From Rahnella inusitata (GTDB taxonomy: Bacteria; Pseudomonadota; Gammaproteobacteria; Enterobacterales; Enterobacteriaceae): DNA of 64,000 bases. The position numbers and the translations under genes are program-made. Positions 48,391-59,246 of the stretch are shown in pieces. The stretch spans positions 62,001 to 126,000 of the forward strand of contig NZ_JYDE01000020.1 of the NCBI RefSeq assembly GCF_003263515.1, given 5' to 3'. The number at the start of each line of letters is the position of its first letter. Position 1 is the stretch's first letter. Under the pieces are notes generated by a model. That model was not told where the DNA came from. It did no database searches and saw only the letters and a program-made list of their open reading frames with translations.

Positions 48391-49473
48391 ATGAAGCCTT
48401 CTATTGTTGCCAAACTGGAAGCGTTACAAGAGCGCCACGAAGAAGTGCAGGCGATGCTCGGCGACGCCAGCGTTATTGCCGATCAGGACAAATTTCGCGG
48501 TCTTTCCCGCGAGTACTCCCAGTTAACCGCCGTTTCTGAGTGTTTTCTGGCCTGGCGTCAGGCTCAGGAAGATTTAGAAACCGCCGAAATGATGCTCGAC
48601 GATCCCGAGATGCGCGAAATGGCGCAGGACGAAATCAAAGACTGCAAAGCCACCATCGAAGAGCTCGAAGAAAAATTACAGCTTCTCCTGTTGCCGAAAG
48701 ATCCTGATGACGAGCGCGGCTGTTTCCTTGAAATCCGTGCCGGAACCGGTGGCGATGAAGCGGCGATTTTTGCCGGTGATTTATTCCGCATGTACAGCCG
48801 TTACGCTGAAATGCGTCGCTGGCGCGTGGAAATCGTGAGCGCCAGCGAAGGCGAACACGGTGGTTATAAAGAAGTGATTGCCAAAGTGATCGGCGAGGGC
48901 GCTTACGGCCAGTTCAAATTTGAGTCGGGCGGACACCGCGTTCAGCGCGTGCCTGAAACCGAATCTCAGGGGCGTATTCATACGTCCGCCTGCACCGTGG
49001 CGGTAATGCCAGAAATCCCTGAAGCCGAAATGCCGGAAATCAACGCCGGTGATTTGCGCATTGATACCTTCCGTTCTTCCGGGGCGGGCGGTCAGCACGT
49101 TAACACCACCGACTCCGCGATCCGTATTACGCACATTCCCACCGGTATCGTGGTGGAATGTCAGGACGAGCGTTCACAGCACAAAAACAAAGCCAAAGCG
49201 TTGTCCGTGCTGGGCGCGCGTATCCGTGCCGCCGAAGTGGCTAAACGCCATGCAGAAGAGGCTTCAACGCGGCGGAACCTGCTGGGCACCGGTGACCGTT
49301 CTGACCGTAACCGTACCTATAACTTCCCGCAGGGCCGTGTTACCGATCACCGTATCAACCTGACGATTTACCGTCTGGACGAAGTGATGGAAGGCAAACT
49401 GGATGCACTTATCCAGCCGATCGTGCAGGAATATCAGGCCGATCAGCTCGCTGCGTTGTCTGAGCAGGACTAA
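48391..49473 (+). CDS. prfA: peptide chain release factor 1
   Basis: This 360-residue factor recognises UAA and [11 protein letters not shown] carries the GGQ tripeptide (233-235) that triggers peptide release. The stop-codon PxT motif reads P-E-T at 188-190, where E. coli has P-A-T. Its stop codon shares a base with the start of prmC, which methylates the GGQ glutamine. Confidence 0.97.
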   Translation: MKPSIVAKLEALQERHEEVQAMLGDASVIADQDKFRGLSREYSQLTAVSECFLAWRQAQEDLETAEMMLDDPEMREMAQDEIKDCKATIEELEEKLQLLLLPKDPDDERGCFLEIRAGTGGDEAAIFAGDLFRMYSRYAEMRRWRVEIVSASEGEHGGYKEVIAKVIGEGAYGQFKFESGGHRVQRVPETESQGRIHTSACTVAVMPEIPEAEMPEINAGDLRIDTFRSSGAGGQHVNTTDSAIRITHIPTGIVVECQDERSQHKNKAKALSVLGARIRAAEVAKRHAEEASTRRNLLGTGDRSDRNRTYNFPQGRVTDHRINLTIYRLDEVMEGKLDALIQPIVQEYQADQLAALSEQD

Positions 49474-50303
49474 TGGATTTTCAGCACTGGCTGCGTGACG
49501 CCACCGCGCGTCTGGCCGGGGGCGAAAGCCCGAAGCGTGATGCGGAAATCTTGCTCGGCTTTGTGACTGGCCGGGCAAGAACTTTCATAATGGCGTTTGG
49601 TGAAACAGCACTTTCGGCTGAGCAACTTCAACAGCTCGGGACTCTGCTGGCGCGCCGCGAGCGGGGGGAGCCGGTTGCCTATCTGACCGGCGAGCGCGAA
49701 TTCTGGTCGCTACCGCTCTCGGTTTCCCCCGCCACGCTGATTCCCCGCCCTGATACGGAATGTCTGGTGGAACAGGCGCTTGCACGCTTGCCGCAAGAAC
49801 CAGTTAGGGTACTGGATTTAGGTACCGGCACCGGTGCGATTGCTCTGGCGATTGCCAGCGAGCGTCCGGACTGCCAGATAACAGGTATTGATCTGCAACC
49901 CGCAGCGGTCAGCCTGGCGCAACATAATGCGCAAAAGCTCGCCATCCCCAACGCACGTTTCCTGCAAGGCAGCTGGTTCACACCGGTGGCCGGTGAAACC
50001 TTCGCGCTTATCGCCAGTAATCCGCCGTATATTGACGCCGCCGATCCCCATCTGGCTCAGGGTGACGTACGTTTTGAACCGGCGAGTGCGCTGGTTGCCG
50101 ATAATGCCGGTCTGGCTGATCTGGCTCATATTATTCTCAACGCACCGGCGTATCTTCAGCAGGGCGGCTGGCTGTTACTCGAACACGGCTGGCAGCAGGC
50201 GGATGACGTTCAGGCGCTGATGCGTGACGCCGGTTATCAGCAGGTATCGACCGTAAAAGATTACGGCGACAACGATCGCGTAACGCTCGGGCAATGGGTG
50301 TAG
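49473..50303 (+). CDS. prmC: release factor glutamine methyltransferase
   Basis: This 276-residue SAM-dependent enzyme methylates the GGQ glutamine of RF1 and RF2. VLDLGTGTGAIALAIASERPD is the SAM loop and ASNPPYIDAAD the NPPY catalytic motif. An N-terminal helical domain binds the release factor. The start overlaps the prfA stop (TAATG), so the enzyme is coupled to its substrate's gene. Confidence 0.97.
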   Translation: MDFQHWLRDATARLAGGESPKRDAEILLGFVTGRARTFIMAFGETALSAEQLQQLGTLLARRERGEPVAYLTGEREFWSLPLSVSPATLIPRPDTECLVEQALARLPQEPVRVLDLGTGTGAIALAIASERPDCQITGIDLQPAAVSLAQHNAQKLAIPNARFLQGSWFTPVAGETFALIASNPPYIDAADPHLAQGDVRFEPASALVADNAGLADLAHIILNAPAYLQQGGWLLLEHGWQQADDVQALMRDAGYQQVSTVKDYGDNDRVTLGQWV

Positions 50304-50347
50304 CCATCTAACCCTATAATAATTCGAAATATCCGAGGAAGCGGGCA

Positions 50348-50737
50348 ATGACCTACGTCTGGATAAAAAATCTGCATTTGCTCACTATTACGCTGAGTAT
50401 TACGCTGTTTGTTTTACGTTTTTTCTGGAAATGGGCGGGTTCTGCTATGATGCAGAAACGCTGGGTGAAGGTCGTGCCGCACGTGGTGGACACGTTGCTG
50501 TTATTAAGCGGTATCTCGCTTATCTTCATCACACACTTTTATCCGTTCAGCCCACAGGGAACCTGGCTGACCGAAAAGCTTTTCGGCGTTATTATCTACA
50601 TCGCGTTAGGTTTTGTAGCCCTGAGCAAGCGCCCCGTTAGCCAGAAAACACGCTGGCTGGCCTTTATTCTGGCCCTGGCTTGTCTCTATCTGGTTCTCAA
50701 ACTGGCGCTGACGAAAATGCCGCTGCTATTGGGATAA
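50348..50737 (+). CDS. sirB2: SirB2 family membrane protein (YchQ)
   Basis: This 129-residue protein has four membrane helices (KNLHLLTITLSITLFVLRFFWKW, HVVDTLLLLSGISLIFITHFYPF, LFGVIIYIALGFVAL and a C-terminal helix). It is known only as a conserved gene between prmC and sirB1, and its function is not established. GAGGAAG precedes the ATG. The next gene starts two bases after its stop. Confidence 0.93.
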   Translation: MTYVWIKNLHLLTITLSITLFVLRFFWKWAGSAMMQKRWVKVVPHVVDTLLLLSGISLIFITHFYPFSPQGTWLTEKLFGVIIYIALGFVALSKRPVSQKTRWLAFILALACLYLVLKLALTKMPLLLG

Positions 50738-50739
50738 CT

Positions 50740-51549
50740 ATGAGTACCCTTGCTGATTTCGAATTTAACACTGCCCGTCTCAGTGCCGGAGTGATCAAAG
50801 TGACAGAGTCCGTGCGCTTTGATTTCAATGCGGAAGATGTCCGCCGACAGTTGCAACTGCTGGTTGATGAAGCGCGCCGCGCCGTGCCTGAAGATCTCGA
50901 TCAGGATCAGCAGCTCGAAGTCCTGATTGAACTGTTTTATCGCACCTGGGGATTCGGCGGCGCGGGCGGTGTGTATCGCCTGTCCGATGCTATCTGGATC
51001 GATAAAGTGCTGGCCTCTAAGCAGGGCACGCCGGTCTCGCTGGGTGTGATTTTTCTGCACATCGCGCACGAACTTGATTTACCGCTGATGCCGGTTATAT
51101 TCCCCACGCAGCTGATCCTGCGCGCAGACTGGCTGGATGAAGAGATGTGGTTGCTCAATCCTATCAACGGCGACACCCTTAACGAGCATATGCTCAGCGT
51201 CTGGCTAAAGGGCAATCTCGGCATCACGGCAGAAATCGAAGACGACGATCTGGAAGAAGCGGAAAACACCGTGATCGTGCGTAAAATGCTCGATACGCTA
51301 AAAGCAGCGCTGATGGAAGAAAGACAGTTTGAACTGGCGCTGCGGGCAAGTGAAACCGTGTTGCAGTTTGATCCGGAAGACCCGTACGAAATCCGCGATC
51401 GTGGCCTGATTTACGTGCAGCTCGATTGCAATCAGGTGGCGGTGTCAGATCTTAATTATTTTGTTGAACAGTGCCCGGAAGACCCGATTTCAGAAGTGAT
51501 CAAAGTGCAGATCCATGCGATTGAACACAAGCACGTGACGCTGCATTAA
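50740..51549 (+). CDS. sirB1: SirB1 family protein (YchA)
   Basis: This 269-residue cytoplasmic protein has an N-terminal transglutaminase-like domain (FYRTWGFGGAGGVYRLSDAIWIDKVLASKQGTPVSLGVIFLHIAHELDLPLMPV) and C-terminal TPR-like helices (ALRASETVLQFDPEDPYEIRDRGLIYVQL). The true start is the ATG giving MSTLADFEFNT. The extension upstream overlaps sirB2. Its role is not established beyond membership of the hemA-kdsA cluster. Confidence 0.92.
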   Translation: MSTLADFEFNTARLSAGVIKVTESVRFDFNAEDVRRQLQLLVDEARRAVPEDLDQDQQLEVLIELFYRTWGFGGAGGVYRLSDAIWIDKVLASKQGTPVSLGVIFLHIAHELDLPLMPVIFPTQLILRADWLDEEMWLLNPINGDTLNEHMLSVWLKGNLGITAEIEDDDLEEAENTVIVRKMLDTLKAALMEERQFELALRASETVLQFDPEDPYEIRDRGLIYVQLDCNQVAVSDLNYFVEQCPEDPISEVIKVQIHAIEHKHVTLH

Positions 51550-51631
51550 TTTATTATTACCTTACGTTATCATCTGACGAGTATCGAAAAGCGCCTCTGA
51601 AGGCGGTCGCAGATGAAGGATTTATCACTAA

Positions 51632-52498
<867 letters not shown>

Positions 52499-52516
52499 TC
52501 TGGCGGTATCGGAATG

Positions 52517-52547
52517 AACAAAGGCGACCACTGTGGTCGCCTTTGTT
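52517..52547. terminator. hairpin between kdsA and dauA
   Basis: The 14-base stem starting AACAAAGGCGACCA has a CTG loop. T residues follow on the plus strand (TTTGTTGTTT). It serves kdsA and perhaps the convergent dauA. Confidence 0.8.
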
Positions 52548-52580
52548 GTTTACGGGCTTCGGTTAATTTACGGGATTCGC

Positions 52581-54242
52581 TTAAAGTGCTTCCTCCAGCT
52601 TGCCGTAGAAACTGAGTTTGCCTTCAATCGGCTGCATTCTGGCGCGGGCCAGGGTTTTCAGCGGCTGGAAAAGAATTTCAGCGATGCGAACTTCGGTACC
52701 TTCCGTCAGGTTGTCGATGAAGTTGCGTAATGCATTCACGCCACCGGCATCCAGCACCGCCACGCGATCCCACAGTAAAACGATCACTTTCTTGCCTGAG
52801 CTGCGTGACTGTAATTCGCTGAAGATACGTTCGGCGGCGGCGAAGAACAGCGGGCCGTTGATACGCATGACCAGCATATCGTCCGGCGTTTCGACCGGGA
52901 CTTCCGTCAGGCGGGTGAGTTTAGCGATACGCCGCATAAACAGCAGCGAGGCCATCACAATACCGGCGGTGATAGCGATCACCATGTCGAACAGCACGGT
53001 GAGGCTCATGCAGGTCAGCATCACCAAAATGTCGTCTTTTGGTGCGCGGCGCAGCAAATCCACCACTTTATGGGCTTCGCTCATGTTCCACGCGACCATC
53101 AGCAGCAATGCAGCCATCGCCGCCAGCGGCAGCCAGGAAAGCCACGGCGCGAGCACCAGCAGGGCGAGGATCACCAGCAGTGAGTGAATGATGGCGGAAA
53201 CCGGTGAAGTTGCCCCCGCGCGGACGTTCGCCGCCGAGCGGGCAATGGCTGCCGTCGCGGTGATACCCCCAAAGAACGGGCTGACGATATTACCGATACC
53301 CTGACCGATCAGTTCACTGTCCGAGTGGTGCTTTTTACCGGTCATTCCGTCGAGTACCACGGCGCACAGCAGCGATTCAATCGCGCCAAGAATGGCCATC
53401 GAAAAGGCTGCCGGTAATAACGCCTGTACCAGCGACCAGCTCAGGCCACTGCCCTGATTCCAGGGTAGCGTGAACTGCGGCAGGATCGCCGGAATGCCGT
53501 TGCCCTGTGAACCATCAGGCAGAAGATAATGAAAACGCGAACCAATGGTGGCGACCGGATGTCCGGCCTGCATGAAAATTGCCATCACCGCGCAGCCCGC
53601 CAGCAAAGCCGGAAGATGCCCCGGTACGCGCAGCCCCAGTTTCGGCCAGAAGATCAGCACGCCGAGCGTCACGATACCTATGGCCGCATCGCCGAAATCC
53701 AGCGTCGGCATGGCCATCACCAGCGCCGCGACTTTACTCAGATAGTGCTCCGGCACCGTCGCCATTGTCAGCCCGAAGAAGTCTTTGAATTGCATGGTAC
53801 CGATAGTGATGGCAATCCCCGAGGTGAAACCGAGCGTCACCGGCAGCGGAATGTATTCAATAAGACGGCCAAAGCGCGCCAGCCCCATCAGCAGGAGAAT
53901 GAAACCGGACATCAGCGTCGCCAGTAATAAACCGGAGAGGCCAAACTGTTGTGAGACCGGGAAGAGGATCACCACAAACGCGGCGGTCGGTCCGGAAACG
54001 CTGAAGCGAGAGCCGCCGCAAATGGCGATCACAATCCCTGCTATCGCTGACGTATAAAGCCCGTATTGCGGCGGAACACCGCTGGCAATGGCCAGCGCCA
54101 TGGCGAGTGGGATCGCGATGATCCCCACAGTGACACCGGCAATGGCATCTTTGAGGAGACGTGGGAGAGAGTATTTTTCATGGAAACAGGCATCAATCAG
54201 AGCACTGAACAGCCTGACACGGCGACTTCCTGAGGTATTCAT
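52581..54242 (-). CDS. dauA: C4-dicarboxylate transporter DauA (SulP family)
   Basis: This 553-residue protein closely matches E. coli YchM/DauA: a cytoplasmic N-terminus ([55 protein letters not shown]), about twelve to fourteen membrane segments and a C-terminal STAS domain from about 430 ([25 protein letters not shown]). It takes up succinate at acidic pH. In E. coli it lies between ychH and prs. Here it is on the far side of kdsA, so the cluster has been rearranged. Confidence 0.9.
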   Translation of the reverse strand: MNTSGSRRVRLFSALIDACFHEKYSLPRLLKDAIAGVTVGIIAIPLAMALAIASGVPPQYGLYTSAIAGIVIAICGGSRFSVSGPTAAFVVILFPVSQQFGLSGLLLATLMSGFILLLMGLARFGRLIEYIPLPVTLGFTSGIAITIGTMQFKDFFGLTMATVPEHYLSKVAALVMAMPTLDFGDAAIGIVTLGVLIFWPKLGLRVPGHLPALLAGCAVMAIFMQAGHPVATIGSRFHYLLPDGSQGNGIPAILPQFTLPWNQGSGLSWSLVQALLPAAFSMAILGAIESLLCAVVLDGMTGKKHHSDSELIGQGIGNIVSPFFGGITATAAIARSAANVRAGATSPVSAIIHSLLVILALLVLAPWLSWLPLAAMAALLLMVAWNMSEAHKVVDLLRRAPKDDILVMLTCMSLTVLFDMVIAITAGIVMASLLFMRRIAKLTRLTEVPVETPDDMLVMRINGPLFFAAAERIFSELQSRSSGKKVIVLLWDRVAVLDAGGVNALRNFIDNLTEGTEVRIAEILFQPLKTLARARMQPIEGKLSFYGKLEEAL

Positions 54243-54514
54243 ACGGCGTAAACCACCTGACGAAAAAGGATTGAAAAGAACACGGGTTATCCATTACCCG
54301 AAAGCGCTAGCTTACGCCGATCATCCCGACGTCATCTAGATGTAAATCAAGGAGTGGCAAGGCTCTGGCCTGTAACCTGTGCGCCAGTTTAATTCCCTGC
54401 AATGTGACACGTCCCGCTATATTTAACTGTCGGGAACAATCAAGGCGTTGATCATCTATATTTAAGTTAAAACCCGTAATTTGGAGAGAAAAGCGTGAGG
54501 GGACGCATTTATCT

Positions 54515-55624
54515 ATGCCGGATATATTATCGCTCAATAGCTTGTATGCGGATATTTGCGTTACGTATGCCACGCTGTCGATCATCTTTTTTGTCCTGAG
54601 TCGCAGCGAACCCTTCACCTTTAAAGGAGCGCACTGGAAACGCATCGTCTTCGGCGTAGTGGCGGGATTTACTGCCCTGTATTTGCGTAACAACAGACTG
54701 GTACTGGTCGACGACTTATCCTTCAGCTTCGAAATGCTGCCGATGATTTTAGTGACCTTTTTTGGTGGCTGGCTTAGCGGGCTGTGCAGTTTTATTGTGG
54801 CGTTTTTATTCAGCGGCATGTTCACCCTCAATAATCTGTTTATCGCCATTATTCTTTGTACGCTGTTCACTTTCCGCGTCTGGCAAAGACGTAAACACCG
54901 CGAACTGTATATCACCATCATTTTGGTCGGTATTTTCCGCCTGGCACTGGTATCGGGTATTCATGGAATCGACGTTCCCTGGTCAGAACTGATTTTTTAT
55001 CAGATCATTGCCGCCGGTTGTATGATCCTCTGTTATCACGCGCTGAATTATAAAGAGATGTACATGAGCAAAGTCTTCACCATCCGCGTGAAGGCCGCGA
55101 CCGATGAACTGACACAAATCAACAATCGCGCCAGCATCGATTACTGGCTGGCGCAGCGGCAGATCCAGCGCGAAGCCTGCGGGCTGATCCTGCTGGATAT
55201 CGATAACTTCAAGCACGTGAACGACACGCTCGGGCATCTGGCCGGAGACCGGGTGTTGATAGAGGTAGGGCGTTTATTACGGCATCTGACGCGCAATGAT
55301 GATTTTGCAGGGCGCTACGGCGGCGAAGAGTTTCTGGTGATGACCTCGAATTACGATCCCGATACGCTGCTGGCGATTGCCGAACGTATCCGCAAAGAAG
55401 TCGAGGATTGCCTGATTATTCTTGAGGATGGCAGGGAACTAAAGGTGACGGTGTCACTGGATGTTTCGCTGTATCTGCCGGGAATGATTATCCGTAAATC
55501 GCTGAAACTTGCTGATTTGTCTCTGTACGAGGCCAAAAGGCAGGGGAAGAATCGCGTCGTCGGCAGTTCTATTCTGACCCTGGCCGCACTGGGTGATAAA
55601 CGTCCGCCTTCCCGATATCCCTGA
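54515..55624 (+). CDS. membrane diguanylate cyclase (5TM-LYT sensor and GGDEF)
   Basis: This 369-residue protein has about six membrane segments over residues 10-180, including the LYT-type sensor pattern (GFTALYLRNNRLVLVDDLSFSFEMLPMILVTFFGGWLSGL), and a GGDEF domain. The active site is GGEEF (269-273), and an RxxD inhibitory site (RNDD, 260-263) is intact, so it should make c-di-GMP with feedback control. The usual SxG after the second strand is SLD here, which may affect activity. GAGGGG lies about twelve bases upstream. It is probably a sensor for a small molecule; the signal is unknown. Confidence 0.85.
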   Translation: MPDILSLNSLYADICVTYATLSIIFFVLSRSEPFTFKGAHWKRIVFGVVAGFTALYLRNNRLVLVDDLSFSFEMLPMILVTFFGGWLSGLCSFIVAFLFSGMFTLNNLFIAIILCTLFTFRVWQRRKHRELYITIILVGIFRLALVSGIHGIDVPWSELIFYQIIAAGCMILCYHALNYKEMYMSKVFTIRVKAATDELTQINNRASIDYWLAQRQIQREACGLILLDIDNFKHVNDTLGHLAGDRVLIEVGRLLRHLTRNDDFAGRYGGEEFLVMTSNYDPDTLLAIAERIRKEVEDCLIILEDGRELKVTVSLDVSLYLPGMIIRKSLKLADLSLYEAKRQGKNRVVGSSILTLAALGDKRPPSRYP

Positions 55625-55635
55625 GAATGAAAAAG

Positions 55636-55663
55636 AAAAGGAGCCGGTCACCGGCCCCTTTTT
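55636..55663. terminator. terminator between the diguanylate cyclase and cytochrome genes
   Basis: The arms AAAAGG-A-GCCGG and CCGGC-C-CCTTTT have one mismatch and a three-base loop (TCA), and are followed by TTT. Confidence 0.75.
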
Positions 55664-55693
55664 ACTGCTGTGCGTACGTGACTTCCGTGCGCG

Positions 55694-57013
55694 TTACTTC
55701 TGCGTGCCTTCCTCAATTTTTGGCGGAGAGGTCAGGTCTGCGGCTTTTCGCATTTTTGCGACGTCCTTCGCGGTGACCGTCGCCGCCGCCGGATTGCCAA
55801 ACTGCTGGCTGACGTAGTTACTCAGCGTGGCAATCTGCTCGTCGTCCAGCTGGTTAGCGAAAGATGGCATCATGACTTCACCTTTCTCCATGTGGCGCTG
55901 AACGCCATTCAGGATAACCGACACCTGATTGCGGTTGTCGTAAGACCCGGTGCTGGAATGGCTGAACAGTGACGGATAGGCGTGGAACCCTTCGCCAATT
56001 CCTTCCCCGCCTTTACCGTGACACGCGGCGCAGCTGGCGTTAAACAACGCCGCGGCGGATTTATCCATCGACAGACCCTGTGCGCGCACCGGATACACAT
56101 CCTGATTTTTCTGGCCCCATTCATCGCGCGGTTTAGTTTGCTTATCATCACCCACTGCCGGAACGGACCGGATGTAGGTGGCGATGGCATTCAGATCGCT
56201 GTCGGATAAATGCTGGAGACTGTGCTCAATGGCTTCACCCATCGCACCGGACGCCGAGGCTTTCCCGGCGACAAACCCGGTTTTCAGGTAAGTCACCAGC
56301 TCTTCCTGCGACCAGTTACCGATACCGGCGTTTTTATCCGGGGTGATGTTAAACGCCACCCAGGATCCTAAATCACCGCCGGAAAAGGCGTTGTCGGTAT
56401 CCATGCCCATGGTCAGCGTGCGAGGTGTGTGGCAGGTGCCGCAGTGCTCAAGTGCTTCGACCAGATACGCGCCACGGTTCCATTCGGCGGATTTCGACGG
56501 ATCGTTTTTCAGCTCACCTTTGTCGAAGTTAAACCATTTCCAGACGCGCATGCCCCAGCGCTGGTTGAATGGAAACGACAAATCAGTCTGCGGTCCGGCA
56601 GAATGTACCGCCGGTTGCGACATCAGATAGGCTTTGATCGCCAGCACGTCTTCGCGTTTCATTTTGGTAAATGAGTCATACGGCATTGCCGGATAGAGCT
56701 GCTGACCCTCTTTACCCACGCCTTCGCGCACAGCCCGCACAAATTCATCGTCCGTCCAGTTGCCGATCCCAAACTCTTTATCGGATGAAATATTTGTGCC
56801 GTAAATCACCCCGAAAGGGGACGCCAGCGGATAGCCGCCGCCAAATTTTGCGGTTTTATCCGCACCCGGCGCCGTATGGCAGGCGGTACAGTCACCGGCG
56901 ATCGCCAGATATTCACCACGTTTAATTAGCGCGGCATTCTCTGGCGTATCCGCTGCCCAGACGCTGGTCGCCACCATTAATGGCAACATCGCCAGCATGA
57001 AATTCATTTTCAT
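55694..57013 (-). CDS. tri-haem cytochrome c subunit of a second sugar/polyol dehydrogenase
   Basis: This 439-residue cytochrome has a signal peptide to about residue 20 (TSVWA-AD) and three CxxCH sites: CTACH, CGTCH and CAACH. It parallels the cytochrome at 14732 (same length class, shared YPAMPYDSFTKMKREDVLAIKAYL pattern). It passes electrons from the flavoprotein encoded just upstream to quinone. It ends the minus-strand operon and has GAGGA before its ATG. Confidence 0.9.
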   Translation of the reverse strand: MKMNFMLAMLPLMVATSVWAADTPENAALIKRGEYLAIAGDCTACHTAPGADKTAKFGGGYPLASPFGVIYGTNISSDKEFGIGNWTDDEFVRAVREGVGKEGQQLYPAMPYDSFTKMKREDVLAIKAYLMSQPAVHSAGPQTDLSFPFNQRWGMRVWKWFNFDKGELKNDPSKSAEWNRGAYLVEALEHCGTCHTPRTLTMGMDTDNAFSGGDLGSWVAFNITPDKNAGIGNWSQEELVTYLKTGFVAGKASASGAMGEAIEHSLQHLSDSDLNAIATYIRSVPAVGDDKQTKPRDEWGQKNQDVYPVRAQGLSMDKSAAALFNASCAACHGKGGEGIGEGFHAYPSLFSHSSTGSYDNRNQVSVILNGVQRHMEKGEVMMPSFANQLDDEQIATLSNYVSQQFGNPAAATVTAKDVAKMRKAADLTSPPKIEEGTQK

Positions 57014-57031
57014 TGCTCAATCCTCAGAAAA

Positions 57032-58636
57032 TCAGGCCAGGCTTTTCAGCACCGTATCCGCCATGCGTAAGGCCAGCGCCGTACCGGACAGCGTGGAGTT
57101 CACCGTCGAGGCCGACGGCATGATGCCGGTACCGGCGATAAACAGGTTCGGATGATCGTGGGTGCGACAGTCGCCATCCACCACCGAATCCTTCGGGTCG
57201 CTGCCCATAATCATGGTGCCGGTGATGTGCTGGTTGTTGTCGTACACGCCACGCTTGCTGTACACCACGTCGGTGCCGCCCATTTCGTTGACAATCTTCT
57301 GGAAGTCGAGCATCGACTGGTCATAGCCGCGATGAACGTATTCCGGGAATTTGTAATACACCTCAAGACGCGGAATACCCCATTCGTCTTTTTCGGTTTT
57401 GCTTAAGACGACGCGGTTTTCCGGCTCCGGCAGCATTTCCAGCAGACATTTGAGCTGAATAAACCGCTCAGACTGAAAAGTCAGTTTGTCGTTCAGTGCT
57501 TTGCCGTAATAGCCTTGGCGTACCAGACGCTCAGTCAGATATCGCACCGGTGAGGTGTTGGCCACATCAATGCGCAGCGCGGAACGTTCGCCACGGAAGT
57601 CACCGTCGCGCAGATTGTTGATACTGCCCGGACGCATCGGGCCGCGGCCAAAATACACCGGCTCATCGGCGTAGAACTCAACCGAGGTCCCCGGATGATC
57701 CATCAGGTTTCGTCCCACCATGCCGGAGCTGTTGGCGATACCGTTCGGGTATTTTTCGCTGGTGGACATCAGCAGCAGTTTCGGGCTTTCGATACCGTTG
57801 GCGGTCAGCACGAACCGTTTACCAGTGACTTTATGCATCACTTTGTCGGCATCGAGATAATGTACGGCGACGATTTCGCCACTGTCATTGGCTTCAATTT
57901 TGCAAACCACGGCGTTGGCGATGACGCGCACACCGGCTTCGATAGCTTTACGGGCGGAGATACCGCCGTGGTATTGCGCATCAATCGGGCACACCGGCAT
58001 ACAGTTATTGTTACCGCAGCAGGCGGGACGGCCATCGTAAGGAATGCTGTTGCGCGCCTGCGGGCCAATACCCAGCACATAACCCAGTTTGGCGATGCGT
58101 TTACTGATGCGGTCAAAGCCGTAAGGCAGCGGGATACCCGGCAACGGATAGGGCTGCGAACGCGGGGAATCCAGCGCATCATCACCGGAAACGCCCATCT
58201 GGATTTCGGCTTCGGTGTAATAAGGTTCGAGATCCTCATAGCTGATCGGCCAGTCGCGACCTATGCCGTACAGGGTTTTAATCTTCATGTCGTTCGGCAG
58301 CAGGCGAAACGCTTGTCCGGCCCAGTGCCAGGTGGTGCCGCCGACGCCGCGCAGATATTGCGCCGCGTACAAATCCGGGCCTTTCTGGATCAGATAGTTA
58401 TTATCTTTTGGCTGGAATTTCGGCTGCGGAGCCCAGGGTTTCGGCGGGTACGGCTCGGTGAAATCGCCTTTCAGCGGCGACTGGCGGAACAGTTCCACCG
58501 CTTCATCGCGTTTAATGACTGGCCCTGAATCGAGCATCAGCACGGACACACCGGCTTTGACCATTTTCAGCGCCGCCAGGGAACCGGCAATACCGGCACC
58601 GATGACGACAACGTCTGCGTTCAGTGCATCAGCCAT
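57032..58636 (-). CDS. GMC flavoprotein, sorbitol/fructose/glucose dehydrogenase-type large subunit
   Basis: This 534-residue protein has the FAD motif VVVIGAGIAGSLAALKMVKAG, the second signature GVGGTTWHWAG (about 97-107) and a cysteine set C206, C207, C212 and C216 in CCGNNNCMPVC. That spacing is the same as in FAD-glucose dehydrogenase, which carries a 3Fe-4S cluster. The C-terminal HITGTMIMGSDP and STVNSTLSGTALAL hold the catalytic His and Asn. It has no signal peptide and would be exported with its Tat partner. Its ATG overlaps the small-subunit gene by eight bases. The substrate (sorbitol, fructose, glucose) is not readable. Confidence 0.88.
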   Translation of the reverse strand: MADALNADVVVIGAGIAGSLAALKMVKAGVSVLMLDSGPVIKRDEAVELFRQSPLKGDFTEPYPPKPWAPQPKFQPKDNNYLIQKGPDLYAAQYLRGVGGTTWHWAGQAFRLLPNDMKIKTLYGIGRDWPISYEDLEPYYTEAEIQMGVSGDDALDSPRSQPYPLPGIPLPYGFDRISKRIAKLGYVLGIGPQARNSIPYDGRPACCGNNNCMPVCPIDAQYHGGISARKAIEAGVRVIANAVVCKIEANDSGEIVAVHYLDADKVMHKVTGKRFVLTANGIESPKLLLMSTSEKYPNGIANSSGMVGRNLMDHPGTSVEFYADEPVYFGRGPMRPGSINNLRDGDFRGERSALRIDVANTSPVRYLTERLVRQGYYGKALNDKLTFQSERFIQLKCLLEMLPEPENRVVLSKTEKDEWGIPRLEVYYKFPEYVHRGYDQSMLDFQKIVNEMGGTDVVYSKRGVYDNNQHITGTMIMGSDPKDSVVDGDCRTHDHPNLFIAGTGIMPSASTVNSTLSGTALALRMADTVLKSLA

Positions 58637-59186
58637 GAGCGTTTACCTCCAGAGTGTTTTGTGGCGCGGCGGCAGGTTTGTGGATCCAAAAATTCGGCTC
58701 GCCCGGCGCATAGCTTGGAGGCAGCAGGTTATTTTTCAGCAACTGATAGCTGACGATATTTTCGAATCCGATGCATTGCTGACTGCCCGGCTGGCCGACC
58801 ACGCCGAGATACCAGCCGCTGACCAGTTGCTGATACAGCTGCGCCATTTCAGCCGGTTGCTGTGCTAACAGCTGATGCAGGGAGTCGCCGGTCACGTCAC
58901 CGTGTTCAGAAAAGAGTGCCAAAAGGGCATCGAGCTGGGTGTCGAGTTTGGCATGATGCAGCCAGCCGTAGAGTGCCTGCGCGAGATGGGGTTCCAGCGC
59001 ATCCATACCGGTCAGCTGTCTGGAGAGCCGCATAAAACTGTCGGGCATAGTCACGGCTGAGGCCAGAGGCGGTGCGGCATGAGCCAGTGTGGCAAACACG
59101 CCACCGCCCAGCAGGTGACTGCCGATCCCGGCGGCCAGCACGCCCGCAGTGCCGAGAACCATCCGGCGACGAGAGAGATTGATCAT
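58629..59186 (-). CDS. Tat-exported small subunit of the second dehydrogenase
   Basis: This 185-residue protein opens with a twin-arginine signal (NLSRRRMVLGTAGVLAAGIGSHLLGGG) and continues with a helical domain of the sorbitol dehydrogenase small-subunit family. The late segment WYLGVVGQPGSQQCIGFENIVSYQLLK is typical. It is needed to fold and export the large subunit. It lies between the HbpS-like gene and the flavoprotein gene. Confidence 0.85.
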   Translation of the reverse strand: MINLSRRRMVLGTAGVLAAGIGSHLLGGGVFATLAHAAPPLASAVTMPDSFMRLSRQLTGMDALEPHLAQALYGWLHHAKLDTQLDALLALFSEHGDVTGDSLHQLLAQQPAEMAQLYQQLVSGWYLGVVGQPGSQQCIGFENIVSYQLLKNNLLPPSYAPGEPNFWIHKPAAAPQNTLEVNAHG

Positions 59187-59205
59187 TGTGTCTTTTCCAT
59201 AAAAC

Positions 59206-59221
59206 GGCCACGGGCGTGGCC
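59206..59221 (-). terminator. small hairpin between the hbpS-like and small-subunit genes
   Basis: The arms GGCCACG and CGTGGCC have a two-base centre and are followed on the minus strand by GTTTTA. It may weaken downstream expression rather than stop it. Confidence 0.4.
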
Positions 59222-59246
59222 ATTAATCAAACTGTTTCGGGTGTGG

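Noticed and set aside
57695-58528. Plus-strand open frame of about 277 codons opposite the second GMC flavoprotein gene
   Set aside because: It is an antisense shadow of a coding region with clear FAD and cysteine motifs.
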